Source of the DNA: Prescottella defluvii
GTDB taxonomy: Bacteria > Actinomycetota > Actinomycetes > Mycobacteriales > Mycobacteriaceae
Direction of reading: 5' to 3'
DNA: 64,000 nucleotides
Assembly: GCA_029690005.1 (NCBI GenBank)
Contig: CP121458.1
Span: forward strand, 2,170,001-2,234,000
Shown: positions 30,173-40,387 of the stretch, piece after piece
Layout: every line of letters starts with the position of its first letter
Position numbering within the stretch: position 1 is the stretch's first letter
Program-made: the position numbers and the translations under genes
Notes under the pieces: model-generated
Databases searched by the model: none
Told to the model about the DNA's origin: nothing
Seen by the model: the letters and a program-made list of their open reading frames with translations, nothing else

Positions 30173-31811
30173 GTGAAGGTTGTCATCGTCGGAGGTGTCG
30201 CCGGTGGAATGTCCGCCGCCACCCGCATGCGTCGTCTGGACGAGTCGGCGGAGATCGTCGTGTTCGAGCGCGGCGCGCACGTGTCGTTCGCGAACTGCGG
30301 TCTGCCCTACTACGCCGGCGGCGTCATCGAGGACCGCGACGAGCTGCTGCTGCAGACCCCGGAGAGCCTCGGCGCCCGCTTCCGGCTCGACGTCCGCGTC
30401 CGCAGCGAGGTCGCCGCGATCGACCCCGACGCCCGCACCGTCACCGTCCACGACCTCGCGTCGGGCGACACCTACGTCGAGAGCTACGACGAGCTGGTGC
30501 TGAGCACCGGCGCGAGCCCCATCGTGCCGCCGCTGCCCGGCGTCCAGCGCGCCCTGATCCTGCGCGACGTCGAGGACGTCGACCGGCTCGTGTCGCAGAT
30601 GTCGTCCGCTCGTAGCGCCGTCATCGTCGGCGCCGGGTTCATCGGCGTCGAACTGGCCGAGAACCTGCGTCACCGCGACCTCGACGTCACCGTCGTCGAA
30701 CTCGCCGATCAGGTGCTCGCCCCGCTCGACCCGAGATGGCGGCCCGGTCGCCGACCGGATGCGCGAGAACGGCGTGCGCCTCGAACTCGGCACCCAGCTG
30801 ACCTCCATCGGCGCGGACACCGCCGATCTCGCGGACGGGCGCACCGTCCCGGCCGACGTCGTCGTCATGGCGATCGGCGTCCGGCCCGAGAATGCGCTCG
30901 CGAAGATGATCGGTGCCGACCTGGGCGACCGGGGTGGCGTCGTGGTCGACGACCAGATGCGCACCTCCGTCCCGCACGTCTTCGCGGTCGGCGACGCCGT
31001 CGAGAAGCGTGACGCGGTCGGCGGTGGCGTCGCGATGATCCCGCTCGCCAACCCGGCGAACCGGCAGGGCCGCCTGGTGGCCGACGTCATCGCGGGCCGT
31101 CCGGTGCGGGCGAAGGCGTCGTCGGGCACCGCAGTGGTCGGGGTGTTCGGTCTGATCGTCACCGCCACCGGCTGGAACGAGAAGCGGCTGCGTGCCGCGG
31201 GCCGTCCGTACGAGGCCATCCACACGCATCCGCAGTCGCACGCCGGGTACTACCCGGGTGCGCAGCAGATGGCGCTCAAGCTGCTCGTCGATCCCGAGAC
31301 CGACGCGATCCTCGGCGCCCAGGCCGTGGGCGGCGAGGGCGTGGACAAGCGCATCGACATCATCGCGACCGCGATGGCCGGCGGACTGACCGCGTCGGAC
31401 CTGGCGGATCTCGAGCTGGCGTACGCGCCGCAGTTCGGCTCGGCCAAGGATCCGGTGAACATGCTCGGCTACATCGCCGACAACATGCGCACCGGCGCCA
31501 CCCGCACCGTCCAGTGGCACGAACTCGATACCCTGGTCGCCGGCGGCGCGTCCCTCGTCGACATCCGCACCGCAGACGAGTTCGCGGCCGGCGCCATCCC
31601 CGGCGCCGTCAACGTCCCGCTCGACGAGCTCAGGGACCGGGTCGGCGAACTGCCGGCCGGCGACCTGATCGTGCACTGCCAGGTGGGTCAGCGCGGCCAC
31701 ACCGCGGTGCGCCTGCTCGCGCAGTTGGGTCGGCCCGCGGTCAACCTCGACGGCGGATACAAGACGTGGGACGCGGGGCGGCGCGCGAACGTGCCGGCCG
31801 GCGTGGCATGA
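30173..31811 (+). CDS. CoA-disulfide reductase-like FAD oxidoreductase fused to rhodanese
   Basis: About 547 residues. The FAD Rossmann motif GGVAGGMS is at the N-terminus; the active-site Cys is in SFANCGLPYY (residue 43); the NAD(P)H motif is GAGFIGVE; GDAVE and the interface segment HAGYYPGAQ follow. The C-terminal ~100 residues are a rhodanese domain with catalytic Cys in VHCQVGQRGHTA. CoADR-rhodanese fusions reduce CoA persulfide or polysulfide. The frame changes between 30731 and 30752; two added G restore DPEMAARVADRMRE. GTG 30173 has a strong GAGGAGG SD. Confidence 0.9.
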
Positions 31812-31853
31812 GCACAGTCGCCTGAACCATCGAACACATCCGGAAGGAACCCC

Positions 31854-32160
31854 ATGCGCGAAATTGACGTGACCGAACTCGAATCGGTGCTGGCGACCGG
31901 CGCCCCCTCATCGACGTCCGGGAGCCGGACGAGTTTGCCGAGGTGCACGTCCCGGCGCCGTCTCGATTCCGCTGAGCGAGTTCGTCGCGCGCGTCGACGA
32001 GGTTCCCGCCGACGGCACCGTCTACATGATCTGCGCGGTCGGTGGACGCAGCGGCCAGGCCGCCGAGTACCTCGCGGCCCGCGGTGTCGACGCCGTGAAC
32101 GTCGCCGGCGGCACCATGTCGTGGATGCAGTCCGGCCGCGCCGTCGAGTCCGGCAAGTAG
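31854..32160 (+). CDS. Single-domain rhodanese-like sulfurtransferase
   Basis: About 102 residues. Adding one C near 31907 and one G near 31954 gives LIDVREPDEFAEVHVPGAVSIP. The active-site loop is CAVGGRSG. It transfers sulfane sulfur, probably as partner of the upstream reductase-rhodanese fusion. The pair sits behind the 30128 operator. Confidence 0.85.
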
Positions 32161-32169
32161 TTCCACCCG

Positions 32170-32204
32170 AACCCGGTCGAAACCGAGCGGTTCTCGACCG
32201 GGTT
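32170..32204 (+). terminator. Stem-loop after the rhodanese gene
   Basis: Perfect arms AACCCGGTCGA and TCGACCGGGTT enclose a loop that itself contains AACCG/CGGTT. No clear T-tract follows. It probably ends the reductase-rhodanese transcript before the MmpL promoter. Confidence 0.7.
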
Positions 32205-32218
32205 CTCTTGGCCCGTTC

Positions 32219-32238
32219 ATATACCCCACCCGTATTTT
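32219..32238. promoter_or_regulatory. Degenerate CsoR/CstR-like operator before MmpL gene
   Basis: ATATACCCCACCCGTATTT resembles the three better sites in the window, but the second arm lacks the G-run. It may be a weak or half operator tying the MmpL gene to the sulfur regulon. Confidence 0.35.
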
Positions 32239-32284
32239 TCTCACCTGATTCCCGAGTCCGATCCAGAACCCGAAAGGCATCCCC

Positions 32285-34450
32285 ATGACCACCACCGGAC
32301 AGCGGCGGGACATCCCGCCGCCATCTACCGAGTCCGTCGGCGGACCACTCGCCCGGCTCGGTGCCGCGATGGCCGACAACTTCAAATGGGTGATCACCGC
32401 GTGGCTCGTGCTCGTCGTCGCCCTTGGCGCCGCTGCACCGTCGGTGTTCAGCTCGCTGGCCGGTGCCGGCTGGCAGGCCAACGGCTCCGAGTCGGTCCAG
32501 GTGCGCGAGCTCGCGCAGGAGCACTTCGGCGGCAACGCGTCGTCGGCCGTGCAGGTCGTCGTCCACTCCGACGACAAGCCGCTGGGTGATCCGGCCGTCC
32601 AGCAGGTGCTCGGCGAGGCGACGTCGGTGCTGAAGGCCGACGCCCGCATCGGCGAGGTCATCTCGCCCCAGCCCGGCATGACCATCAGCCCCGACGGACA
32701 CACCGGCATCCTGGTCGCCGGCGCGAACGCGAACACCGACGACATGGTGCGCGCGGTCGACGACCTCGGCGGTGACCTGAAGGCGCTCTCCGGCGACGGC
32801 ATCGACGTCTACCCGACCGGCGCGTCGGCGCTGTGGAGCGACTTCAACAAGGCCAACCACGACGCCATGATCAAGGCCGAGATGTTCTCGTGGCCGGTCA
32901 CCCTCGCGATCATGGTGCTCGCGTTCGGCTCGCTCGTCGCCGCCGGACTGCCGCTGCTGCTGACGATGGCCGGCCTGGTCGCGTCCGCCGGTGCGCTGGT
33001 GCTGCTCAACGAGATCACGCCGATCTCGGTGTGGGCCATGAACTTCGCGATGATGTTCGCGCTGGCGCTCGGTATCGACTACGCGCTGTTCCTCGTTGTG
33101 CGCTTCCGTGAGGCGCTGCGCAAGAATGCCAACTCCCGCCTGGCGGTCGCCGAGACGATGGACACCGCCGGCAAGGCGGTGCTGTTGTCGGGCCTGACCG
33201 TGCTGGTGAGCCTGTCGGCCGTGCTGCTGGTGCCCGCACCCGCCGTGCGGACCATGGCGGTCGGCATCATGCTCGCCGTCGTGTTCGTGCTGGCCGCAAC
33301 GCTGACACTGCTGCCCGCGGTGCTGGGCAAGCTCGGCCGCAAGGTCAACGCCGGTTCGCTGCCCTACGCCAAGAAGCAGCAGGACCAGACCGACGGCTCG
33401 CTGCTGTTCCGCAAGTGGGGTCAGCTGCTGGACCGGCACCCGTGGCCGTTCGCGGTCGCATCGGTCGCCATCCTGATCGGTATCGCCGTCCCGATCGGCG
33501 GCCTGAAGGTCGCGATGCCGTCGATCCAGGTCGTCCCCGAGGACGCGGCCGTGCGCCAGGGCTACGAACTGGTGCAGGAGCAGATGGGCGTCGGCGCGCC
33601 GGGTGCGCTGCAGATCGTGGTGCCCGCGTCCGATGCGCAGGCGGCCGCCGAGGTGGCCTCGTCCGTGGACGGCGTGGCCGCGGTGACGCCCGCGATGCCG
33701 GCGATGGACGGCTCGGACCTGGTGATGATGCAGGCCCTGCCGACCGTCGATCCGTCGGACCCGGCGCTCGGCGGCACGCTCGACGCGCTGCGGGCGGAAC
33801 TGCCCGACAGTGCCCTCGTCGGCGGTGCGCCGGCGGAGAACCTGGACCTGCAGCAGGCGCTGAACGACTACCTGCCGATCGTGATCGGCGTGATCCTGGT
33901 GCTGGGCTTCCTGCTGCTGCTCGTGGCGCTGCAGGCCCCGTTGGTCTCGCTGATCGGCACCGTGGTGAGTCTGCTCTCGACCGGTGCGGCGTTCGGCGCG
34001 TCGAAGCTGATCTTCCAGGACGGGCACCTGTCCGGTCTGCTCGGCTTCACCCCGCAGGGCTTCCTCGACGGCTGGGGTCCGGTGTTCTTCTTCGCGATGA
34101 TCTTCGCGATCGCGATGGACTACACGGTGTTCCTGCTGTCGACCGTCAAGGAACAGTACGAGACGACCGGCAATGCGCGTGGTGCCCAGATCTCGGGCAT
34201 GGCGCACTCGGGACGGGTCATCTTCGCGGCCGCGGCCGTCATGGTGGGCGTGTTCTTCAGCTTCGCGCTGGCCGAACCGCTGCCGCCGAAGGAGATGGGT
34301 ATCCTGCTCGGCATCGCCGTCCTGCTCGACGCCGTCCTGATCCGGCTGGTGCTGCTCCCGGTGCTGCTCCGGCTGACCGGAAACGCGGCCTGGTGGTCGC
34401 CGAACTGGCTGCGCAAGGCCTTGCCGAACATCAAGTTCTCGCACAGCTGA
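32285..34450 (+). CDS. MmpL-family RND transporter
   Basis: 721 residues in one intact frame. The typical two-repeat MmpL layout has the proton-relay motifs LGIDYALFLVVRFREAL and IAMDYTVFLLSTVKEQYE. It lies between the rhodanese and the CstR-like gene on the same strand. Its cargo is unknown; location suggests a link to sulfur or thiol stress. Confidence 0.88.
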   Translation: MTTTGQRRDIPPPSTESVGGPLARLGAAMADNFKWVITAWLVLVVALGAAAPSVFSSLAGAGWQANGSESVQVRELAQEHFGGNASSAVQVVVHSDDKPLGDPAVQQVLGEATSVLKADARIGEVISPQPGMTISPDGHTGILVAGANANTDDMVRAVDDLGGDLKALSGDGIDVYPTGASALWSDFNKANHDAMIKAEMFSWPVTLAIMVLAFGSLVAAGLPLLLTMAGLVASAGALVLLNEITPISVWAMNFAMMFALALGIDYALFLVVRFREALRKNANSRLAVAETMDTAGKAVLLSGLTVLVSLSAVLLVPAPAVRTMAVGIMLAVVFVLAATLTLLPAVLGKLGRKVNAGSLPYAKKQQDQTDGSLLFRKWGQLLDRHPWPFAVASVAILIGIAVPIGGLKVAMPSIQVVPEDAAVRQGYELVQEQMGVGAPGALQIVVPASDAQAAAEVASSVDGVAAVTPAMPAMDGSDLVMMQALPTVDPSDPALGGTLDALRAELPDSALVGGAPAENLDLQQALNDYLPIVIGVILVLGFLLLLVALQAPLVSLIGTVVSLLSTGAAFGASKLIFQDGHLSGLLGFTPQGFLDGWGPVFFFAMIFAIAMDYTVFLLSTVKEQYETTGNARGAQISGMAHSGRVIFAAAAVMVGVFFSFALAEPLPPKEMGILLGIAVLLDAVLIRLVLLPVLLRLTGNAAWWSPNWLRKALPNIKFSHS

Positions 34451-34458
34451 CCCCGAGT

Positions 34459-34490
34459 GGGCTGTGACCGATAGACCTCGGTCACAGCCC
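34459..34490 (+). terminator. Stem-loop terminator after MmpL gene
   Basis: GGGCTGTGACC and GGTCACAGCCC form a perfect 11-bp stem with a 10-nt loop, 9 bp after the MmpL stop and before the next operator. Confidence 0.8.
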
Positions 34491-34501
34491 ACCGAGGACG
34501 G

Positions 34502-34811
<310 letters not shown>

Positions 34812-34859
34812 AACCGGGCCGTACAGCAAGGAACCCGAACCGACAACCGTGAGGAGTCA

Positions 34860-35250
34860 GTGATCGGATCTGGGAATCTCGACCCGCTTGAACACCGAGT
34901 TCGACGACGCGATCGCCAAGACGCGGGCAGCGTTGCAGGAGCAGGGTTTCGGTGTCCTCGCCGAGATCGACATGCAGGCGACGCTGAAGGCGAAGATCGG
35001 CGCCGAGATGGAGCGCTACGTCATCCTCGGCGCCTGCAACCCGCAGCTCGCGCACCGCGCGGTCGGCGTCGACCGGCAGATCGGTCTGCTGCTGCCGTGC
35101 AACGTCGTCGTCCGCGCCGACGGTGACGACGTGATCGTCGAGGCCATGAACCCGGCGCTCATGGTCGAGGTGACCAAGGAACCCGAGCTCGAGTCCGTGG
35201 CGGCCGAGGCGACGACCCGGCTGCAGGCCGCGATCGACGCCCTGGCCTGA
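34860..35250 (+). CDS. DUF302 protein
   Basis: About 129 residues. The core (LQEQGFGVLAEIDMQATLKAK, RYVILGACNPQLAHRA, GLLLPCNVVV) is typical of DUF302, whose function is unknown but which is often found near sulfur or metal-stress genes. GTG 34860 has a GAGGAG SD. The frame changes near 34875. TTG 34888 is an in-frame alternative without repair. It is co-transcribed with the CstR-like gene (48-bp gap). Confidence 0.78.
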
Positions 35251-35265
35251 CCCTCCCGGTCCGGC

Positions 35266-36329
35266 TCAGGCCGGCGCCGGCAGCGCCCTGGTCCGAACCC
35301 GGTGTGCGGTGTGCACTGCCACCACACACCAGGCGACGACCAGGGCGCCCGGCAGCACCACCGACAGCAGTCGCGGAATGTCGAAGTCGCCCGCGACGCC
35401 GAACGCTCCCATTCCGACGGCGCACGCGCCGACCGGGAAGATGAAGCTCCACCAGCTCATGGTGAACGTCAGGCCCTGACGGAACGCGCGCACCGTCACG
35501 ACGCAGACCACGGCGATGCCGACGACCATGACCGTCCCCATGAACAGCCCGTAGGCCAGCCCGAACAGGTGCAGTGCGTTCGCGGCGTCGTGACCGACGG
35601 CGTGCTCGGCCGCAGTTCCCAGGTTGTTGGCGGCCGCGACAGACTGCCCGACGATGCCCAGCGGAATCCACATGGTCGGCAGCGCCTGCAGCGGCGGCAG
35701 CCCACGCTCGCGGAACTCGCCCGCGATCAGCGTGACGATGAACAGGGCGAAGACCAGGGCCAGCGTGAACAGCGCGTAGCAGCCCGCCAGCATCGCGACC
35801 CGGGGCCGGCCCTCGGGCAGGTGATTCACCAGCGCCGCACCCGTCGCGGCCGACACCATCGGTGGGACCACGGGCATCAGCCAGGCCGGGACCGGGGTGC
35901 CGCGGTCGGCGACCGCCCGCAACCGCACCGCCATCACCGCGCTCGTCGCGAGTCCACCGATCGTGCCGATCGCCCACAACGTCCCCGCAATGGCGAACGC
36001 GAGACCGGCGGGGATCACGGTCGATCCGACCGCCGCGGTGCCGGCGCCGACGGTGAGCACGGCCATCGGCAGCGCGCCGTAGAACGGGAACATCGTGGCG
36101 CTGCGGGCGTAACCGCGGGCGTGCTCGGTGTGCCGGACCCAGTGGAGGACGAACGCTGTCACCAGCACCGCCAGGAGGACCGTGGCCAGCAGCCAGAACG
36201 TGAGCGCGATTCCGCGTCGTCCGGGAGGTCCACCGGCAGGGACGAGGTGGCGACGGCGATGATTCCCGTGCCCATCACCATGGCGAACCAGTTGGGGGTC
36301 AGGTGTGCCAGACGCGGAGCAGTAAGCAT
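35266..36329 (-). CDS. TDT-family (TehA/SLAC1/Ssu1-type) transporter
   Basis: About 353 residues, roughly ten membrane spans. The N-terminus LTPNWFAMVMGTGIIAVA is the family signature. Members export tellurite, malate, anions or sulfite. Next to a persulfide cluster, sulfite efflux is the most attractive role, but that is inference. The frame changes near 36210. It is divergent from the LysR gene, whose dyad lies between them. Confidence 0.78.
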
Positions 36330-36386
36330 GAAACCAACTGTGGCGTTTCGGTGTTGTTCCCGGTAGAAGCCTCGGGGTGGACGGGT

Positions 36387-36401
36387 ACAAACACCGTTTG
36401 T
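36387..36401. promoter_or_regulatory. LysR-type box between TDT and LysR genes
   Basis: ACAAAC-ACC-GTTTGT is a perfect 6-bp dyad of the T-N11-A kind bound by LysR proteins, located 18 bp before the LysR ATG in the divergent promoter. Confidence 0.65.
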
Positions 36402-36419
36402 GGGTCTAGCCTTGGAGGT

Positions 36420-37337
36420 ATGCCGCTTTCGAACCGTGTTCCCGAACTCGCCGCACTGGACGTGCTGGTCGCGGTGGGTCGGCTCGGGAGCATGGGCGCC
36501 GCCGGGCGCGAACACGGCCTCAGCCAGCAGGCCGTGAGCGCGCGCGTGCGCTCCGCGGAACGTCAGCTGGGGCTGCGGGTGTTCGATCGCGGCGCGGGCG
36601 GTGTCCAGCCCACCGCCGAGGGCGCGCTCGTCCTCGAATGGGCGTCCGCGATCCTCGACTCCGCCGAGGAACTGGCGTCCGGCGTTGCGGCCCTGCGCGG
36701 CGTGCGGGACGCCAACCTGACCGTCGCCGCGAGCATGACCATCGCCGAATACCTCGTGCCCGGATGGACCGTAGCGATGCGCCGCAAGTACCCGAACGTC
36801 GTGACGTCGGTGCGGCTGCTGAACTCCACCGAGGTCGCCGCCCAGGTGCGCGCGGGGGAGGCCGACCTCGGATTCGTCGAGGGACCCGTCGCCCCGGACG
36901 GGCTGCGTTCGGTCGAGGTCGCCCGGGACGAACTCGTCGTCATCGTCCCGCCCGGACACAAATGGATCCGGCGGGCACCGATCGCGATGAACGAACTCGC
37001 GGCGACACCCCTCATCCAACGCGAATCCGGATCCGGCACCCGCACGACGCTCGAGCACGCGGTGCCCGGATGCGTCGAGCCGCTCCTCGAACTGACGTCG
37101 TGCACCGCGGTGAAGGCCGCCGTCGTCGCCGGCAACGCGCCCGCGGTGGTGTCGTCGCTCGCCGTCGAGGCCGACCTGAACGACGGCCGGTTCGCGTCCG
37201 TCGAGGTCGACGGGCTGCGCATGCCGCGCCGGCTGCTCGCGGTCTGGGACGAGACGCGCGGACTGCGCGGCGCCGCCCGCGACTTCCTCGACATCGCCCG
37301 CGCCGGGGCTAGATCCGGCGATGGGTCCCCGTCATGA
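36420..37337 (+). CDS. LysR-family transcriptional regulator
   Basis: About 305 residues. An N-terminal winged HTH (LGSMGAAGREHGLSQQAVSARV) and a substrate-binding domain with LTVAASMTIAEYLVPGW are present. ATG 36420 follows a GGAGG SD. Its divergent neighbour and the intervening dyad suggest that it controls the TDT transporter. Its stop overlaps the stop of the convergent FAD monooxygenase in TCATGA. Confidence 0.88.
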   Translation: MPLSNRVPELAALDVLVAVGRLGSMGAAGREHGLSQQAVSARVRSAERQLGLRVFDRGAGGVQPTAEGALVLEWASAILDSAEELASGVAALRGVRDANLTVAASMTIAEYLVPGWTVAMRRKYPNVVTSVRLLNSTEVAAQVRAGEADLGFVEGPVAPDGLRSVEVARDELVVIVPPGHKWIRRAPIAMNELAATPLIQRESGSGTRTTLEHAVPGCVEPLLELTSCTAVKAAVVAGNAPAVVSSLAVEADLNDGRFASVEVDGLRMPRRLLAVWDETRGLRGAARDFLDIARAGARSGDGSPS

Positions 37338-38491
37338 CGGCGGATTCCAGTTCTGAATGCTCTGCAGTTGCCTCGCGAGTGCGGCGCTGGGGGTGAGCCG
37401 GACGACGAGGTCGCGGATCGTCGTCACGCCGGGGCCGTAGCGGTGAGTGAGAGTGCCGATCGCGCGGGAGCGCTGCGCGATCTTCTGGGTGCGAGGTCGG
37501 CGGAGCTTGTCGTAGCGGGCGAGGGCCGTCTCCAGCTCGGCCCGGTCCGGGGTGGCCTGCGGCGCGAGGGCGCGGAGTAGTGCCGCCAGGGTCGCGGCGT
37601 CCTCCATCGCCTGTCCGCCGCCCTGGCCGAGGTTCGGGGTCATGGCGTGAGCGGCGTCCCCGAGTAGCAGGACCCGGCCCTGCCTGAAGGACGGGAGACG
37701 TCCGGCGAGTTCGTTGATCGGGAGCCGGTGAACGGCGTCCGGCGCGGTGGCGTCGAGCAGCTGGGGGATGGGCGCGTGCCAGCCGCCGAAAGCTGCTGGA
37801 CCCTGGCGAACTCGTCTTCGGCCTGTTCGTGCTCGGGCATGGTCGCGACGGCGAACCAGTACACCCGCCCGTCGGCCAGGGGTGCGATGCCGAACCGCAG
37901 ACCCGTTCCCCAGGTCTCGCCGGCCTCTCCGCTGAGGTCGGCGGGGGTGCTGGTGATCGCCCGCCAGGCCGCGTACCCGGCGTAACGGACCCCGGGGTCG
38001 CTGCGCCAACCGGCGCGAATCGCACTGCGCAGCCCGTCGGCGGCCACGACGACGTCGAAGTGTTCGATGCGATCTCGCCCGCCGGCTTCCCTGATGTGGA
38101 GGTCTCCGTCGGGCGTGGCGGCGGTGACGTGTGCGGCGAGATGCACGGTGCCGGGTTCGAGCGCCGACGACAACAGACGGTGCAGATCGGCGCGATCGAC
38201 GACGCGCAGCTCGGTCACCGCGCCGGACGGGATCGTCGCGAGCCAGGTGCCGTCGGGGCGACGTTGCCCGCCCCGCAGCTCCCGGGGCTCGGACGACGTG
38301 ATCGACCGGAACTCCTCGCCGACGCCGAGCTCGTCGAGCGCGCGCACACCGTTCGCGAACACCGACAGCCCCGATCCGCCCGGCCGCAGTTCCTCCGCCC
38401 GCTCGAACACCGTCACATCGGCACCGGCGCGCTGGAGCCCGATCGCGGTGCACAGCCCGCCGATTCCCGCACCGACGATTCCCACCCGCAT
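37332..38491 (-). CDS. FAD-dependent monooxygenase (PHBH-fold)
   Basis: About 387 residues. The FAD motif GAGIGG is at residues 7-12, the DG motif is VVVAADGLRSAIR, and the GD motif is LLGDAAHAMTPNLGQGG. These mark class A aromatic hydroxylases. The frame changes near 37790. It is divergent from a TetR gene, with two identical operators between them, so it is probably induced by its substrate or a related aromatic. The substrate is unknown. Confidence 0.87.
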
Positions 38492-38503
38492 GGTTGCCTC
38501 CTA

Positions 38504-38517
38504 CTACACCTGTAGAG
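38504..38517. promoter_or_regulatory. TetR operator 1
   Basis: CTACACCTGTAGAG contains the perfect dyad CTACA-CC-TGTAG. An identical copy starts 33 bp later, about three helical turns away, so two repressor dimers could bind on the same face. Confidence 0.8.
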
Positions 38518-38536
38518 GTGTCCTCGAACGCTCACG

Positions 38537-38550
38537 CTACACCTGTAGAG
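38537..38550. promoter_or_regulatory. TetR operator 2
   Basis: Second exact copy of CTACACCTGTAGAG, 9 bp before the TetR start, consistent with autorepression. Confidence 0.8.
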
Positions 38551-38558
38551 TCGGGCGG

Positions 38559-39166
38559 GTGACGGAACCGGACGCCAGGCCGCCGCGGACCGCGCTCATC
38601 GCGGACGCGGCAGTCACCCTCATCGCCCAGCAAGGCCTGCGGGCTCTCACGCATCGGGCGGTCGACCGCGCGGCGGGCATCCCCGAGGGCTCCACGTCGT
38701 ACTACGCCCCACCCGCCAGGCACTGCTCGAACTCGCCGTCCGGCGCCTGGCCGAGCGCACCTTCTCCGACACCCGCCACGCCATCGCGCGGCTCGAAGCG
38801 ATTGCGCCGAGTACGTCCTCGTCCGAGCGCGCCGAACAACTCGCCGCCGTCATCACAGCGCTGATCGACGCACTGGCCGCGCGAGCCGACGACATGCGCG
38901 CTCGCTACGCGCTCCTGGTCGACCTGAACAGCGGGGATTCCCTCCGCGGCGCGCTTTCCACCGACTCGACTGTGCAGTCCGACGCCCTCGACGCCACCGA
39001 ACGCCTCCTCGAGAAATTCGGCATCGACCAGGCGCGCACCCGCGCCCGCCAGATCATGCAGCTCGCCGACAGCCTCACCTTCGCCCGCATCGCATCCGGC
39101 GACGAGGACACGGCGGCCGACACCAACGAGATCATGGCCGCCTACTTGCGCGGCATCAGCAACTGA
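38559..39166 (+). CDS. TetR-family repressor
   Basis: About 203 residues. The HTH is LIAQQGLRALTHRAVDRAAGIPEGSTSYY. The frame changes near 38707, where one G added restores YARTRQALLELAV. The rest is the ligand-binding domain. GTG 38559 is the start. It is divergent from the FAD monooxygenase and very likely represses both genes through the twin dyads. Confidence 0.87.
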
Positions 39167-39174
39167 CCAGCCGC

Positions 39175-39639
39175 TTATTCGCCTCCGACGAAGCCGTGCT
39201 GGCGCCAGGCCTCGTATGTGACGACCGCCGCGGCATTCGACAGGTTCAGCGATCGCCGACCCGGGATCATCGGGATCCGCACCTGCGCGGTCACGTGCGG
39301 GTCGTCGAGCACCTCCTGCGACAGCCCGGTCGGTTCGGGCCCGAAGAGGAGGACGTCACCGGGCTGGTATGCGATGTCCGCGTACGACGTGGACGCGTGC
39401 GCCGTGAACGCGAACACCCGCTCCGGTTGCAGCGCCGCCCAAGCCGCGTCGAGGTTCTCGTGCACCGTCACCGACGCCAGGTCGTGGTAGTCGAGTCCCG
39501 CGCGACGGAGCTTGGGTTCGGACAGGTCGAATCCCAGCGGTCCTACGAGGTGCAGCTCACACCCGGTGCCGGCGACCATGCGGATCGCGTTGCCGGTGTT
39601 GGGTGGGATGCGGGGCTCGTGGAACATCACTCGGAACAC
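39175..39639 (-). CDS. trmL: tRNA (cytidine(34)-2'-O)-methyltransferase TrmL
   Basis: 154 residues of the SPOUT superfamily. The N-terminus FHEPRIPPNTGNAIRM, the FGPEPTGL motif and the knot-forming C-terminus IPGRRSLNLSNAAAVVTYE are characteristic. TrmL methylates the wobble base of tRNA-Leu isoacceptors. GTG start; normal length and frame. Confidence 0.9.
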   Translation of the reverse strand: MFRVMFHEPRIPPNTGNAIRMVAGTGCELHLVGPLGFDLSEPKLRRAGLDYHDLASVTVHENLDAAWAALQPERVFAFTAHASTSYADIAYQPGDVLLFGPEPTGLSQEVLDDPHVTAQVRIPMIPGRRSLNLSNAAAVVTYEAWRQHGFVGGE

Positions 39640-39719
39640 GGCGTTCAGCTTGCCAGGCGCCGACCGGACGACACCGCGCGGATCGCGCGCGGTCGTAATT
39701 GTCGGAGTTCGGGGGCAGC

Positions 39720-40337
39720 ATGGGTCACATGACGGGCGAACTCGTGGAGATCGTCGGGGAGGACTTCTCCGACGCGCGACTGCCGCAGCAGACCTGGAGC
39801 CGGCAGCGCTACACGCGGTGCTCGTTCCGGGACGCCGACCTGAGCGAGCTCCGCACCGAGTTCTCCGTGTTCACCGACTGCGATTTCACAGGCGCCGATC
39901 TCACCGACTCGCATCACTTCGCGAGTGCGTTCCGGTCCTGCATGTTCACACGGACCACCCTGTGGCACAGCAGCTTCCGGGGATCGAGCCTGCTCGGGTC
40001 GGTGTTCGTGGGCTGCCAGCTGCGGCCGCTGCTGATCGACGAGGTGGACTTCACCCTGGTGTCCATGGGCGGTGCCGACCTGCGCGGCATCGACTTCACC
40101 GACTCCGGGTTCCGGGAGGCCAACCTCGTGCAGGCTGACATGCGCGGCGCCGTCCTGCGATCGGTCGACCTGCTCGGCGCGCGGGTCGAGGGGCTTCGCC
40201 TGGAGGGCGCCGATCTGCGTGGGGCTCACCTCGACCCCGGCCTGTGGACCGCCGCGAAACTCGGCGGCACCCAGGTGGAACTCGCCCAGGCGGTGGCGTA
40301 CGCGACGGCGATGGGCCTCGTCGTCGAACCGTGGTGA
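39720..40337 (+). CDS. Pentapeptide-repeat protein
   Basis: About 205 residues. Imperfect A(D/N)LxX repeats run from residue 45 to 175 ([49 protein letters not shown]), predicting a right-handed quadrilateral beta-helix. Relatives such as MfpA mimic DNA and affect gyrase, but that role cannot be assigned here. ATG 39720 is chosen; TTG 39699 is upstream in frame. Confidence 0.8.
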   Translation: MGHMTGELVEIVGEDFSDARLPQQTWSRQRYTRCSFRDADLSELRTEFSVFTDCDFTGADLTDSHHFASAFRSCMFTRTTLWHSSFRGSSLLGSVFVGCQLRPLLIDEVDFTLVSMGGADLRGIDFTDSGFREANLVQADMRGAVLRSVDLLGARVEGLRLEGADLRGAHLDPGLWTAAKLGGTQVELAQAVAYATAMGLVVEPW

Positions 40338-40387
40338 CCGAGCCAAGATCCGGAGCCGGTGTCGCGCAGCGACCCCAGCCTGGAACA

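Noticed and set aside
31688..34492. A 934-residue minus-strand open frame over the MmpL gene
   Set aside because: Low-complexity Arg/His/Gln composition, and the plus-strand frame encodes an intact 721-residue MmpL protein.
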